From assembly GCA_040382215.1 (NCBI GenBank), contig JBEIFW010000114.1, positions 1 through 11,692 on the forward strand: DNA of 11,692 nucleotides. The letters run 5' to 3'. Shown one piece after another: positions 1 to 7,535 of this stretch. The notes beneath the pieces are model-generated. The model was given only the letters and a program-made list of their open reading frames with translations, was not told where the DNA came from and made no database searches. Source of the stretch: JBEIFW01 sp040382215 (lineage in GTDB: Bacteria > Actinomycetota > Acidimicrobiia > Acidimicrobiales > Ilumatobacteraceae). How positions within the stretch are numbered: the first letter of the stretch is position 1; each line of letters starts with the position of its first letter. A program made the translations under genes and the position numbers.

Positions 1-32
1 CGGCAGAGCAGGGCGAGTTTTTTTGAATCCAT
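1..32 (-). CDS. Possible start of a gene running off the left edge
   Basis: An ATG at 32-30 on the minus strand opens a frame that reads MDSKKLALLC before leaving the window, so only ten complete codons are visible. The codons (TCA, AAA, AAA) are AT-richer than anything else here. The reading resembles the N-terminus of ribosome silencing factor (RsfS) proteins, which often begin with an S-K-x-L-A pattern, but ten residues cannot settle identity. No strong ribosome binding site precedes it. It would lie 36 bases downstream of the glycosylase stop, on the same strand. It could be a real neighbour, a foreign fragment joined during assembly, or chance. Confidence 0.3.
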   Translation of the reverse strand, partial: MDSKKLALLC

Positions 33-68
33 TGCTTCGATTGCAGGGATAGCTTGGCGGAGCGCGGT

Positions 69-779
69 TCAGAGATAAAGCTGATTGTTGCCAATGGCCT
101 CGGCGACTGCGGCGGGCAGCGCATCGCCGAGGCGGCCCGCCGCGGAGCGCAGGAGCGTCACGCTGAGCGACGCCAGGGGCAGCGGCGCCAGGTGCGACAC
201 CACGAACCGCACCAGTTCCCGCGCCGCGGCCGCAGCCGGCACCGGCTCCACCGTGCGGGCGGTTTCGTACACCTTCACCCCGTCATCGCGACGGGCCACG
301 CGCAGCACGCCTCGAACGTGGAGCGCCTCGAGCGCCCGGGTCGTCGCCTGGGACGACCCACCCCAGTCGTTGACCACCCGACCGGCGCCGAGCGCCCGCT
401 CGACCTGGCGCGGGTGGCAGGGGCCGTGGGTCTGCACGTACGTCGCCACGGCGTCGGGCAAGCCGGGCACGAGCCGATCGATCCCGCTGCGGGCCTGCCG
501 GGGACGGGGATGGAGCAAGCCGTGGATCTGCCGGCTGACGATGCCGTAATTGACGACAACGTCCTCCTCGACGTCGAGCTCCGGGTACCGCCGCTCGAGG
601 TCCCCCGCCCGATACCCCGGCACCCGCTGCCGAAGGATGAGGTCCTGGGCCCGCGCCGGAGCCCGGATGGGATCCGCCTGCACGTACCCGAGCGCCTCCA
701 CGGCCGCCTGGAGCGTCGCTGCCGGCGCGAGCGAGCGGGCGAGCGCCACCCGGCGAAGGCGACGCACCGAACGGTCCAC
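69..779 (-). CDS. Crosslink-repair DNA glycosylase, YcaQ/AlkZ-like winged-helix family, C-terminally truncated
   Basis: The 236-residue product matches the N-terminal half of the winged-helix (HTH_42) glycosylase family. This family includes E. coli YcaQ (AlkX) and Streptomyces AlkZ, which remove alkylated bases and unhook DNA interstrand crosslinks. The key motif is visible as Q34-A35-D36 in a LGYVQADPIRAPARAQ context. This is the QxD form found in YcaQ, not the QxQ of AlkZ. A GRVVNDWGG stretch near residue 150 also fits the family. Members are usually 370-410 residues, so about 40% is missing. Homology stops around AVAEAIG, then a short tail (NNQLYL) ends at a TGA. That point coincides with a drop in G+C, so the gene is probably broken or lies at a chimeric join. 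The GTG start at 779 places it just before the conserved region. A longer in-frame extension would run antisense through the cyclase and is not believable. The gene is divergent from the diguanylate cyclase across 109 bases. The family is clear; activity of this short form is doubtful. Confidence 0.75.
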   Translation of the reverse strand: MDRSVRRLRRVALARSLAPAATLQAAVEALGYVQADPIRAPARAQDLILRQRVPGYRAGDLERRYPELDVEEDVVVNYGIVSRQIHGLLHPRPRQARSGIDRLVPGLPDAVATYVQTHGPCHPRQVERALGAGRVVNDWGGSSQATTRALEALHVRGVLRVARRDDGVKVYETARTVEPVPAAAAARELVRFVVSHLAPLPLASLSVTLLRSAAGRLGDALPAAVAEAIGNNQLYL

Positions 780-888
780 GCCGTCGGGTCTAGCAGCCAC
801 CGGCGAGGACGGACCCGAACCCGCAAGGGGTCGTACAGGAGTCGTCGGCTTCCTCAACGTGTCCCGCCGCGGGGTCGATGCTGACGGC

Positions 889-2166
889 ATGACGATCGTG
901 CCCGTCGAGCGAGGGATGCGGGCGTTGGCCCGGGACCGCAGCACCTGTTCGATCCTGATCGACAACCACCTCGGCGTGGTGTGGGTCTCCGAGGCCCTCG
1001 AGTCACTGGTGGGGCTACCCGGCGGCCTGATCGTGGGCACCGCCGCGCTCGGCCTCGTCGAGGACGGCGATCGGGCCAAGGTGGCCGCCTGGCTGGCGCG
1101 CTCACGTGATCCGTTGTCGGTCCCGTCGGTTCTCGACGCCCACCTCACGCCCGTGATCCGTCTGCGCCGGGAAGACGGGACGGCGATCCACGTGCGCTGC
1201 CGGGTCACCAACCTGTTCGACGACCCCGAGGTTGCGGGCCTGCTGGTCCACCTCGACCCGTACGAGGTGCCCCACCACCGGGACGCCGTCATCGCCGGGA
1301 TCGCTGCGGGCGCCACCGAGACCGAGCTGATCCAATCCGTCCTGCGGCTCGTGCGGGCCCAACACCCTCGGGGTGTACCCGGTATCTGGACCCACGGCGC
1401 CCCCGGCCTGCTCGAGACCCTTCCCGGCGCGAGCCTGCCGACCACGGTGGCGAGCAACCTGGCCCGGCTCCGCCCGTTGCGAGCGACCTATCTCGTGCCC
1501 GAGGCCGACCCCGACGGTCGCGGCTGGTGGGTGGTCCCCGCCCGCACGAACCCGACCGTCGATCCGGCGGCGACGGTCCTCGTGCGCTGTCATGCGGGGG
1601 TGCAGCCGACCGTTCTGGTCGGCGACGATCTCGAACGGACCGCCACGCTGCTCGGCCTGGCACTCGGGCGTCTGGAACAGGAAGCCTTGCTGCGTCGGGC
1701 GGCCGAATGCGACCCGCTGACCGGGTTGGCCAACCGGCGCCGGTTCGACGCCGCCGTTGCGAGCGTTGCGCTCGCCGGCCACGCCTGGGCCGTGATCTAC
1801 GTCGACCTCGACCGGTTCAAGCCGATCAACGACACCTTTGGGCACGCGGCCGGCGACAGCGTGCTGCAGGCCGTCGCCGGTCGTCTCCGCCGCTGCGTAC
1901 GCCCCGACGATCTCGTCGCTCGGATCGGCGGCGACGAATTCGCCGTCCTGCTGGCGACGCTCGGCGACGGCGACGTCGACACCGTGGCGGCGCGCATCAA
2001 CGGTGTCGTGGAGGCTCCCGTCGCCGTCGCCGGGAGCTCGGTCCCCGTGCGGTGCTCGATCGGGATCGGCGTTGGTCTCGTCGGCGACGATCCCGAGGCC
2101 GTGCTCGCGCTGGCCGATCGGGACCTGTACGCCACGAAGGCCTCGAAGCGAGCCGTGTGGGGCTGA
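889..2166 (+). CDS. PAS domain-containing diguanylate cyclase (GGDEF)
   Basis: A 425-residue cytosolic protein predicted to make cyclic di-GMP from two GTP. Residues ~15-125 look like a PAS sensor fold (ILIDNHLGVVWVSEAL, then IRLRREDGTAIHVRCRV). Residues ~130-265 are a poorly conserved middle region, possibly a degenerate GAF domain. Residues ~270-425 are the cyclase. Seen there are the entry motif DPLTGLANRRRFD (from D275), the metal- and nucleotide-binding DLDRFKPIND (from D306), the canonical active site GGDEF at 347-351, and RPDD at 338-341. RPDD is an RxxD product-inhibition site at the usual five-residue spacing. All catalytic residues are present, so it is probably active and feedback-inhibited. 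No membrane segment or EAL domain is seen. The ATG at 889 is chosen because the PAS fold begins shortly after it; an in-frame GTG at 859 is possible. Its stop lies six bases from that of the convergent FtsX permease. The signal it senses is unknown. Confidence 0.93.
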   Translation: MTIVPVERGMRALARDRSTCSILIDNHLGVVWVSEALESLVGLPGGLIVGTAALGLVEDGDRAKVAAWLARSRDPLSVPSVLDAHLTPVIRLRREDGTAIHVRCRVTNLFDDPEVAGLLVHLDPYEVPHHRDAVIAGIAAGATETELIQSVLRLVRAQHPRGVPGIWTHGAPGLLETLPGASLPTTVASNLARLRPLRATYLVPEADPDGRGWWVVPARTNPTVDPAATVLVRCHAGVQPTVLVGDDLERTATLLGLALGRLEQEALLRRAAECDPLTGLANRRRFDAAVASVALAGHAWAVIYVDLDRFKPINDTFGHAAGDSVLQAVAGRLRRCVRPDDLVARIGGDEFAVLLATLGDGDVDTVAARINGVVEAPVAVAGSSVPVRCSIGIGVGLVGDDPEAVLALADRDLYATKASKRAVWG

Positions 2167-2172
2167 CCGGGC

Positions 2173-4749
2173 TCAGGTGACGGCGACCGCCTCGAGCACG
2201 TCGAGCCGGGCCGCCCGGCGGGCCGGCGCCACGGCTGCCACGACCCCGCTCGCGAACGCGAGCAGCGCCAGGCCGACGAGTCCACGCCAGGGCAGCGCGA
2301 ACGAGCCGATGCCCTCGGCGCGCAGCGCACGTACGAGCGCCCAGGCGGCGGCGATCCCGACGACGGTGCCCACCGCCGTACCGAACAGCGCAATGACCAC
2401 CGCCTCCCAGCGGACCATCCGACGGGTCTGGGACCGGTCCATGCCGACGACCCGCAGCAGCCCGATCTCCCGCGTCCGCTCATGCACGGTGAGCGACAGC
2501 GTGATGCCGATCCCGACCGTGGCGATCCCGACGGCGAGCAGCAGCAAGAGCGCGACGAGCCCCAACAACTGATCCAGGCTGCCCGCGAGCTCCGCGGTGT
2601 ACGAGCGCAGGTCGTCGACGGCGGCGATGGGCACCCGCCGCACGGCGTCGGCGAGCGCCGCCCGGCCCTCGTCGGCGCCGACCCCGTCAGCGAGACCGAC
2701 GTACACGAGGAAGTCGAACTGGTCCGGCACCAGGCGTTCCGCATCTCCGAGGCCGATGACGAAGTCGAACAGCAGCGGTTGGCTGAACGACGCAGCGATC
2801 CGGAACGGCTCCGGGGCCCGACCCGGGAACGCGAGGGTGATCACGTCACCGACGTTCCACCCCCGTTCGTCGAGCTCGCGTTGCGACACGCCGACCGCAC
2901 CCGATCCCACGTCGGCGAGCCGCCCCTCGACCCGCCCGAGGTCGAGCAACCGATCGGCGACGCCCGTGTCGAGGGCACCGATCGGCCGGGTCTCGTCGCG
3001 GGGGACCACGGGTGCCCGGCGGGCCGGTCGGACCGGGCCGCCGACCCGAGCGAACGCATAGCGCTGTGGGGACACGACCGCCACCTCGTCGAGCTTCGCA
3101 ATGGAGCCGGCCAGGCTCGTCGGCAGGCCGCCGAAGCCGAACCCCGCTCCCCGCACCACGAGATCTGCGCTGATGCCGGCCTGCACCGCACCGGTCAAGG
3201 AGCGCTCGAGCGACGAGACCAGCACGACGGCGAACGCCCCGACCGAGGCGCCCATCGTGAGCGCGAGCGCCGTCGTGGCCGTGCGTCGGGGGTTGCGGCC
3301 GGCGTTCTCCCTCGCCAGACGGCCCGGAACCCCGCGCAGCCGGGGCAGCGGCGCGGCCAACAGTCGCGTCGCCGGTGCTGCGAGCCCGGGTGCTGCGAGC
3401 ACCGCGCCGACGAAGAGCACCACGACGCCGAGCCCCGCCAGACCGATCGCAGCATCCTGCGCACCGCGCCACATCACCCAGGAGCCGAGCGCGGCGCCCA
3501 CGAGTCCGGCGACGCTGCGTGCCCTCGGTGGGCGGCGCTCCACGGTGACGGCAGCCAGCGCCGCCATCGGGGGCACCCGACCGGCGAGCACCGCCGGCAC
3601 CACGGCCGAGCCGACGGTCATCACCATCCCGACTGCGATCCCGATCAGGACGCTCGAGTGTTCGACCACCAAGGGCGCCGACGGAAGCGATGCGCCCAGC
3701 GCTGCGACGACGGGGCGTCCGGCCGCGGCGACGCCGACGCCCACGAGCACCCCGGCCGCCGTGCCGACCAGGCCAATCAGTGCGGCCTCGACCAGCACCA
3801 GAGCCCGGACCTGCGTGCGGCCTGCGCCCAGCGCCCGCAGGAGCGCGAGCTCGCCCGTTCGCTGCCCGACCGTGATGGCGAAGGTGTTGGCGATCAAGAA
3901 CGCGCCGACGACCACGGCGAGCACGGCGAAGATCGCGAGGAACGCGTCGAAGAACCGCAGCCGTTCCCTCGTGGATCCTTCGGCCTCGGCGATCACCCGG
4001 GCGCCGTCGACGGCTTCGACGCCCGGCGGCAACGTCCCGGCGATCGCCTCGCGCGTCGCCTTGCGCCCGGCACCGTCGGCGAGGGCGACGTCGACGGCGT
4101 CCACCCGGCCCGGCTCGCCGAGCAATCGCATCGCCTCGGCCGGGGCGAAGAACAGCGACGTGGTCCCGGCGACGGAATCGGCCGACCCGAACCGCGCCAG
4201 GCCGACCACCGTGAACGACGCCGGCTCGCCCTTGGTGAGCACGTCCGTGCGCCCACCCACGACCAGCCCGCCCCGGCGAGCGGCGCGCACGTCGACGACC
4301 ACCTCGCCCGGCTCCTGCGGTGGGCGGCCCTCGGCGATGCGGAACGGGTTGAGACCCTGGTCGTCCACCCATGCGCGACCGAGCGGCTCCGGGCCGACCG
4401 GCGAATCGGCATCGGTGACCGCCTTGCCATCGGCGCCGACCAGGTACGCCGGGCCTTCGACACGGCCCACGGCCGCGCGGACCCCGGGGACGGCGGCGAC
4501 CACCGGCACCAGCGATGCGTCGATGCGGCCGCGGAACACCCGGCCTTGACGGACCAGATCCGAGCGCTGGCGCACCTGGACGTCGACCCCTCGCTCGATC
4601 GTGCCGAACAGGTCCCCGAACGACGCGCCGATCGTCGCCGTGAGCACCAGCGTGCCCGTCGTGAACGCGACGCCGGCCACCACCGCAAGGGCGACGAGCG
4701 CCATCCTCGTCCGCCGGGCGACGACCCCGGCCCAGGCCAGCCGCAGCAC
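2173..4749 (-). CDS. FtsX/MacB-type ABC transporter permease, duplicated
   Basis: An 858-residue membrane protein with the architecture of MacB/LolC-like (type VII) ABC permeases, duplicated in one chain. A first membrane helix (~15-37) is followed by a large extracytoplasmic domain (~40-260). A three-helix FtsX domain (~262-400) follows, with the coupling motif QRTGELALLRALGAGRTQ at 296-313. Then come further hydrophobic helices, a second helix-plus-extracytoplasmic unit (NPRRTATTALALTMGASV onward), and a C-terminal FtsX domain with ERTREIGLLRVVGMDRSQ from 757. Such proteins move no substrate through the membrane themselves. They use ATP hydrolysis by a LolD/MacB-type ATPase for mechanical work such as lipoprotein or lipid extraction or efflux. 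No such ATPase is visible here; the only ATPase nearby belongs to the metal importer. The GTG start at 4749 is fixed by an in-frame TAG four codons upstream, which is the stop of the preceding permease. Nine bases separate the genes, so they are probably co-transcribed and translationally coupled. The family is certain; the substrate is unknown. Confidence 0.93.
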   Translation of the reverse strand: MLRLAWAGVVARRTRMALVALAVVAGVAFTTGTLVLTATIGASFGDLFGTIERGVDVQVRQRSDLVRQGRVFRGRIDASLVPVVAAVPGVRAAVGRVEGPAYLVGADGKAVTDADSPVGPEPLGRAWVDDQGLNPFRIAEGRPPQEPGEVVVDVRAARRGGLVVGGRTDVLTKGEPASFTVVGLARFGSADSVAGTTSLFFAPAEAMRLLGEPGRVDAVDVALADGAGRKATREAIAGTLPPGVEAVDGARVIAEAEGSTRERLRFFDAFLAIFAVLAVVVGAFLIANTFAITVGQRTGELALLRALGAGRTQVRALVLVEAALIGLVGTAAGVLVGVGVAAAGRPVVAALGASLPSAPLVVEHSSVLIGIAVGMVMTVGSAVVPAVLAGRVPPMAALAAVTVERRPPRARSVAGLVGAALGSWVMWRGAQDAAIGLAGLGVVVLFVGAVLAAPGLAAPATRLLAAPLPRLRGVPGRLARENAGRNPRRTATTALALTMGASVGAFAVVLVSSLERSLTGAVQAGISADLVVRGAGFGFGGLPTSLAGSIAKLDEVAVVSPQRYAFARVGGPVRPARRAPVVPRDETRPIGALDTGVADRLLDLGRVEGRLADVGSGAVGVSQRELDERGWNVGDVITLAFPGRAPEPFRIAASFSQPLLFDFVIGLGDAERLVPDQFDFLVYVGLADGVGADEGRAALADAVRRVPIAAVDDLRSYTAELAGSLDQLLGLVALLLLLAVGIATVGIGITLSLTVHERTREIGLLRVVGMDRSQTRRMVRWEAVVIALFGTAVGTVVGIAAAWALVRALRAEGIGSFALPWRGLVGLALLAFASGVVAAVAPARRAARLDVLEAVAVT

Positions 4750-4758
4750 GCCGTCGTG

Positions 4759-5643
4759 CTAGCGCACGGCCCGGAGCGGGGAGACGTCGGGGGCCGGACC
4801 GTGGTGGTCGTCGAGGCCGGCGGCACGCCGCAGTCCCCGACGTCCGCTGATGGCGAACACCACGGCGAACACGACGAAACCCGTGAGCACGATCGTTGCG
4901 CCCGATGCCACGTCGAGGTGGTAGCTGAGGAACATGCCGGTGAACCCGGTCGTTGCACCGATGGCGCTCGACAGCCACAGCATGCGGGTGAACGAATCGG
5001 TCAGCATCCGGGCCACCACCGCCGGGAGCACCAGCGCGGCAGCGATGAGGGTGACCCCCAGGACCTTCATGCTCGACAGGATCGCCACCGAGAGCAGCAG
5101 CATCAGCAATGCGTCGATGCGTGCCACCTTCACCCCGGTCACCTCCGCCACCTCGGGATCGAAGGTGGTGAACAGCAGTGAGCGGTAGTTGGCCACGATC
5201 ACGGCGACGCTGCACACCGTCACGCCGAGGATCAGCAGAACGTCCCCGCTCGACACCCCGAGCACGGAGCCGAACACGGTCGCCTCGATCGACTGCTTGA
5301 CGCGGGTGTAGAAGCCGAGCAGCACGATGCCGAACGCGAAACTCGCCGTCGTGATCACCCCGATCGCGGCGTCGGCGCCGATGATGCGGCGACGGGTGAC
5401 CCGGCCGACCGCGAGGCCCGAGGCCAGACCCCAGATTCCGGCGCCGACGAAGAAGTTCACGCCAATCGCAGCACACAGGGCGGCGCCGCCGAAGATCGCG
5501 TGGCTCAGGCCGTGCCCGATGTAGCTCATGCCCCGCAACGTGACGAACACACCGAGCAGGCCGCACAGCGCCCCGGCGACGGTGCACACGACGAGCGCGT
5601 TGCGGACGAACTCGAACCCCAGCGGTTCGGTGAGCCAGGTCAT
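4759..5643 (-). CDS. Metal ABC transporter permease (ABC-3 family, ZnuB/MntB-like)
   Basis: A 294-residue integral membrane protein forming the channel of a Zn2+/Mn2+ importer. About eight hydrophobic segments are visible. Family hallmarks are RNALVVCTVAGALCGLLGVF at the N-terminus, the GMSYIGHGLSHAIFGGAAL stretch (about 38-56) and the conserved TFDPEVAEVTGVKV loop before KVLGVTLIAAALVLPAV. The length is normal for the family. The ATG overlaps the stop of the ATPase gene upstream in an ATGA, so the two are translationally coupled and expected to be made in matched amounts. The C-terminus ends in a short hydrophilic tail containing HH. The metal cannot be decided from the permease alone. Confidence 0.94.
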   Translation of the reverse strand: MTWLTEPLGFEFVRNALVVCTVAGALCGLLGVFVTLRGMSYIGHGLSHAIFGGAALCAAIGVNFFVGAGIWGLASGLAVGRVTRRRIIGADAAIGVITTASFAFGIVLLGFYTRVKQSIEATVFGSVLGVSSGDVLLILGVTVCSVAVIVANYRSLLFTTFDPEVAEVTGVKVARIDALLMLLLSVAILSSMKVLGVTLIAAALVLPAVVARMLTDSFTRMLWLSSAIGATTGFTGMFLSYHLDVASGATIVLTGFVVFAVVFAISGRRGLRRAAGLDDHHGPAPDVSPLRAVR

Positions 5644-6398
5644 GACACCCGCACCCCGGGCCGGTCGACGACGAAGGGCAGGCCGGCGTGCTCGAGCACG
5701 TCCATCGGCGCGCCGTAGGTGCGTTCGAGGACGTCAGGCCGCAGCACGGCGAGGGGAGGACCGGCGGCCTGCACGCAGACGTTCAGGCACAACAGCTCGG
5801 GGAGGTGGGCGGCCATCCCGTTGAGATCGTGCGTGGTCAGCACCACGGCGAGGCCGTCGCGGTGGAGTTCTTCGAGCAGGTGCAACACCTCGTGCCGGGT
5901 GCGCACGTCGACCCCTGAAGTGGGCTCGTCGAGCAGGAGCAGTTCGGGCTGCCCCAGCAGCGCGCGGGCGATGAACACCCGCTGCTGCTGACCTCCGGAC
6001 AGTTCCCGGATGTGGCGACGACCGAGGCCGGCGATGCCGAGCCGCTCGAGCACCGCTTCGGCCTCGGCCTTTTCGACCGGCGTCGCCCACGGACGAAGCC
6101 GTCGCGCCGGCCGGGCCATCAGCACCGTCTCGAGGACGGTCACCGGGAAGTACCAGTCGACCACTTCGACCTGGGGCACGTAACCGAGCCGCAACCCCTT
6201 GCGGCGCTCGACGTGGCCGTGCCCGGGCCGAACCGTGCCCAGCAGCACCCGCAGCAGAGTGGTCTTGCCGGATCCGGACGGCCCGACGATGCCCAGCATG
6301 CTCTCGCCGCCGATGCGTAGATCGACGTCGCGCAGCACCGACGCGCCGTTGCCGTAGCGATGGCTCACATGGCGGAGTTCGACCAGCGGTTCGCTCAT
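5640..6398 (-). CDS. Metal ABC transporter ATP-binding protein (ZnuC/MntA-like)
   Basis: The 252-residue cytoplasmic ATPase that powers the importer. All nucleotide-binding motifs are intact: Walker A GPSGSGKTT at 39-47, Q-loop Q76, signature LSGGQQQR at 133-140, Walker B LLLLDEP at 153-159 and H-loop H190. After the Q-loop comes VDWYFPVTV (80-88), a signature typical of Zn/Mn/Fe importer ATPases, particularly the SitB/MntB-type group. This separates it from the LolD type that partners FtsX-like permeases. The ATG at 6398 overlaps the lipoprotein stop in ATGA, and the gene ends in ATGA with the permease. This arrangement marks a strict operon. Family and role are secure; Zn versus Mn is not. 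Confidence 0.95.
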   Translation of the reverse strand: MSEPLVELRHVSHRYGNGASVLRDVDLRIGGESMLGIVGPSGSGKTTLLRVLLGTVRPGHGHVERRKGLRLGYVPQVEVVDWYFPVTVLETVLMARPARRLRPWATPVEKAEAEAVLERLGIAGLGRRHIRELSGGQQQRVFIARALLGQPELLLLDEPTSGVDVRTRHEVLHLLEELHRDGLAVVLTTHDLNGMAAHLPELLCLNVCVQAAGPPLAVLRPDVLERTYGAPMDVLEHAGLPFVVDRPGVRVS

Positions 6399-7510
6399 TG
6401 GGGGTAGTCGGCCGTATCGGGCACGACATCGGTGGCGTCATACGCCTTCAGGTCCGCAGCGTTGCCGCCCATGGCCTCGACGATCGTCACGAAGTCGAAC
6501 TTGAGCAAACCGAGCAGCGAGTGGTCCGCAGCGCCGGGATCGCCAGGCAGGTCGTCGTCGCGGAGCACGTCGATGTAGCGGGCGCCGGACTCCTTGGCGA
6601 TCTGCGCGAGCACCGGGGACGGGAACACCTCCGATCCGAAGATGGCCGGAAGCTTCTCGGCCTTCACCTGCTTGATCAACGAGGCCACCTCCTTGGGTGT
6701 CGGGTCCTCGAAGTTCGACACTTGGATGGCGCCCAGGATCGTCCAGCCGTAGCGCACGCCGAAGTAGGCGTACGCATCGTGGTACGTGAGGAGCTTGCGA
6801 TTCTGTGCGGGGACGGTGGCCGTCGCCTTCACGAACAGGGCGTCGAGCTGATCGACCTTCGCAACGTACTTGTCGGCGTTGGCCTTGTAGGCCGCTGCGT
6901 TGCGGGGATCGGCCTTACCCATCACCGATGCGGCGATCCGGGCGTAGCAGGCCACCATCGGCGGGTTGGTCCACAGATGCGGGTTCGGCTTGCCGCCGTC
7001 CTTGGGAAACGAGAAGTCGTACAGGTACTGCTCGGGCGTGACCGTCAGCGTGCCGAGCTCGATCACCTGACCGGCCTTGGGCACGTTGGCGCTGGCGAGG
7101 GCGAGCGTCGGGTCTTCCAGCTTGAGCCCGTTCACGAACACGACGTCGGCCTTGGCCAGCAGCGCCGCCACCGAGGGCTTCGGTTCGTAGGTGTGGGAGT
7201 CCTCACCTTCGGGGATCACCCCGCGCACGTCGGCCAGGCCGCCCGACACGTTGGCGACGATCGACGTGAGCGGCGCCACCGTGGCGACCACCTGCAGCTT
7301 GCCCCCTGCGGCTGACCCCGGACGGTCCGCCCCGGCCCCGGTCGCCTGCGCCGGGCAGGAGAAGCCCTCGAGCGCCTTGCGGGCTGCGGCGGATTCGCTC
7401 GAGGTGGCACCGGCGCTGCCGGTGCTGTCGTCCCCGCACGCAGCGAGCCCGGCGACCAGCCCGACTGCGGCGGCGAGGCCCACCAACTTCTTGAAGACCG
7501 GAATGTCCAT
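6395..7510 (-). CDS. Metal-binding lipoprotein of an ABC importer (TroA/ZnuA family)
   Basis: A 371-residue extracytoplasmic solute-binding protein that captures Zn2+ or Mn2+ for the importer. Residues 1-25 form a lipoprotein signal peptide (KK, hydrophobic core, lipobox LAAC), so C25 should be lipidated and anchored. A Ser/Ala/Gly-rich linker follows, and the fold begins near KLQVVATVAPLTSIVANV. Likely metal ligands are H106 (EDSHTYEPKPS), H178 (NPHLWTNPP), H244 (LTYHDAYAYFGV) and an Asp in the RDDD run at 318-320. This is the His-His-His-Asp set of TroA, not the Glu-containing set of PsaA. The His-rich loop common in zinc-specific ZnuA proteins is absent. The ATG at 7510 directly precedes the signal peptide. 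It is the first gene of the unit, 25 bases from a 25-base palindrome, and faces a Fur-family regulator. Metal-responsive repression is the natural inference. Confidence 0.94.
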   Translation of the reverse strand: MDIPVFKKLVGLAAAVGLVAGLAACGDDSTGSAGATSSESAAARKALEGFSCPAQATGAGADRPGSAAGGKLQVVATVAPLTSIVANVSGGLADVRGVIPEGEDSHTYEPKPSVAALLAKADVVFVNGLKLEDPTLALASANVPKAGQVIELGTLTVTPEQYLYDFSFPKDGGKPNPHLWTNPPMVACYARIAASVMGKADPRNAAAYKANADKYVAKVDQLDALFVKATATVPAQNRKLLTYHDAYAYFGVRYGWTILGAIQVSNFEDPTPKEVASLIKQVKAEKLPAIFGSEVFPSPVLAQIAKESGARYIDVLRDDDLPGDPGAADHSLLGLLKFDFVTIVEAMGGNAADLKAYDATDVVPDTADYPQ

Positions 7511-7535
7511 TCGCTTGCCCCGATTCCTGCAGCAT

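Noticed and set aside
784..818. Seven-base inverted repeat TCGGGTC ... GACCCGA in the glycosylase/cyclase intergenic region
   Set aside because: Short arms and a 21-base spacer are expected by chance at this G+C content, with no supporting context.
780..1457. Upstream extension of the glycosylase frame over the diguanylate cyclase
   Set aside because: The extra residues are Ser/Arg/Thr-rich without similarity and lie antisense to a clear PAS domain. The conserved glycosylase region starts right after the GTG at 779.
2167..2172. Terminator between the convergent cyclase and FtsX genes
   Set aside because: Only six bases separate the stops and no hairpin with a T run is visible.
2482..5181. 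Very long open frame on the plus strand (about 900 codons) opposite the two permease genes
   Set aside because: It is a mirror of real minus-strand genes in GC-rich DNA. Its product is highly charged and rich in His, Arg and Asp, with no recognisable domain.
2846..5587. Very long open frame on the minus strand (about 910 codons) in an alternative frame across both permeases
   Set aside because: It is Arg- and Gly-rich low-complexity translation with no membrane helices, overlapping two clear permeases in the true frame.
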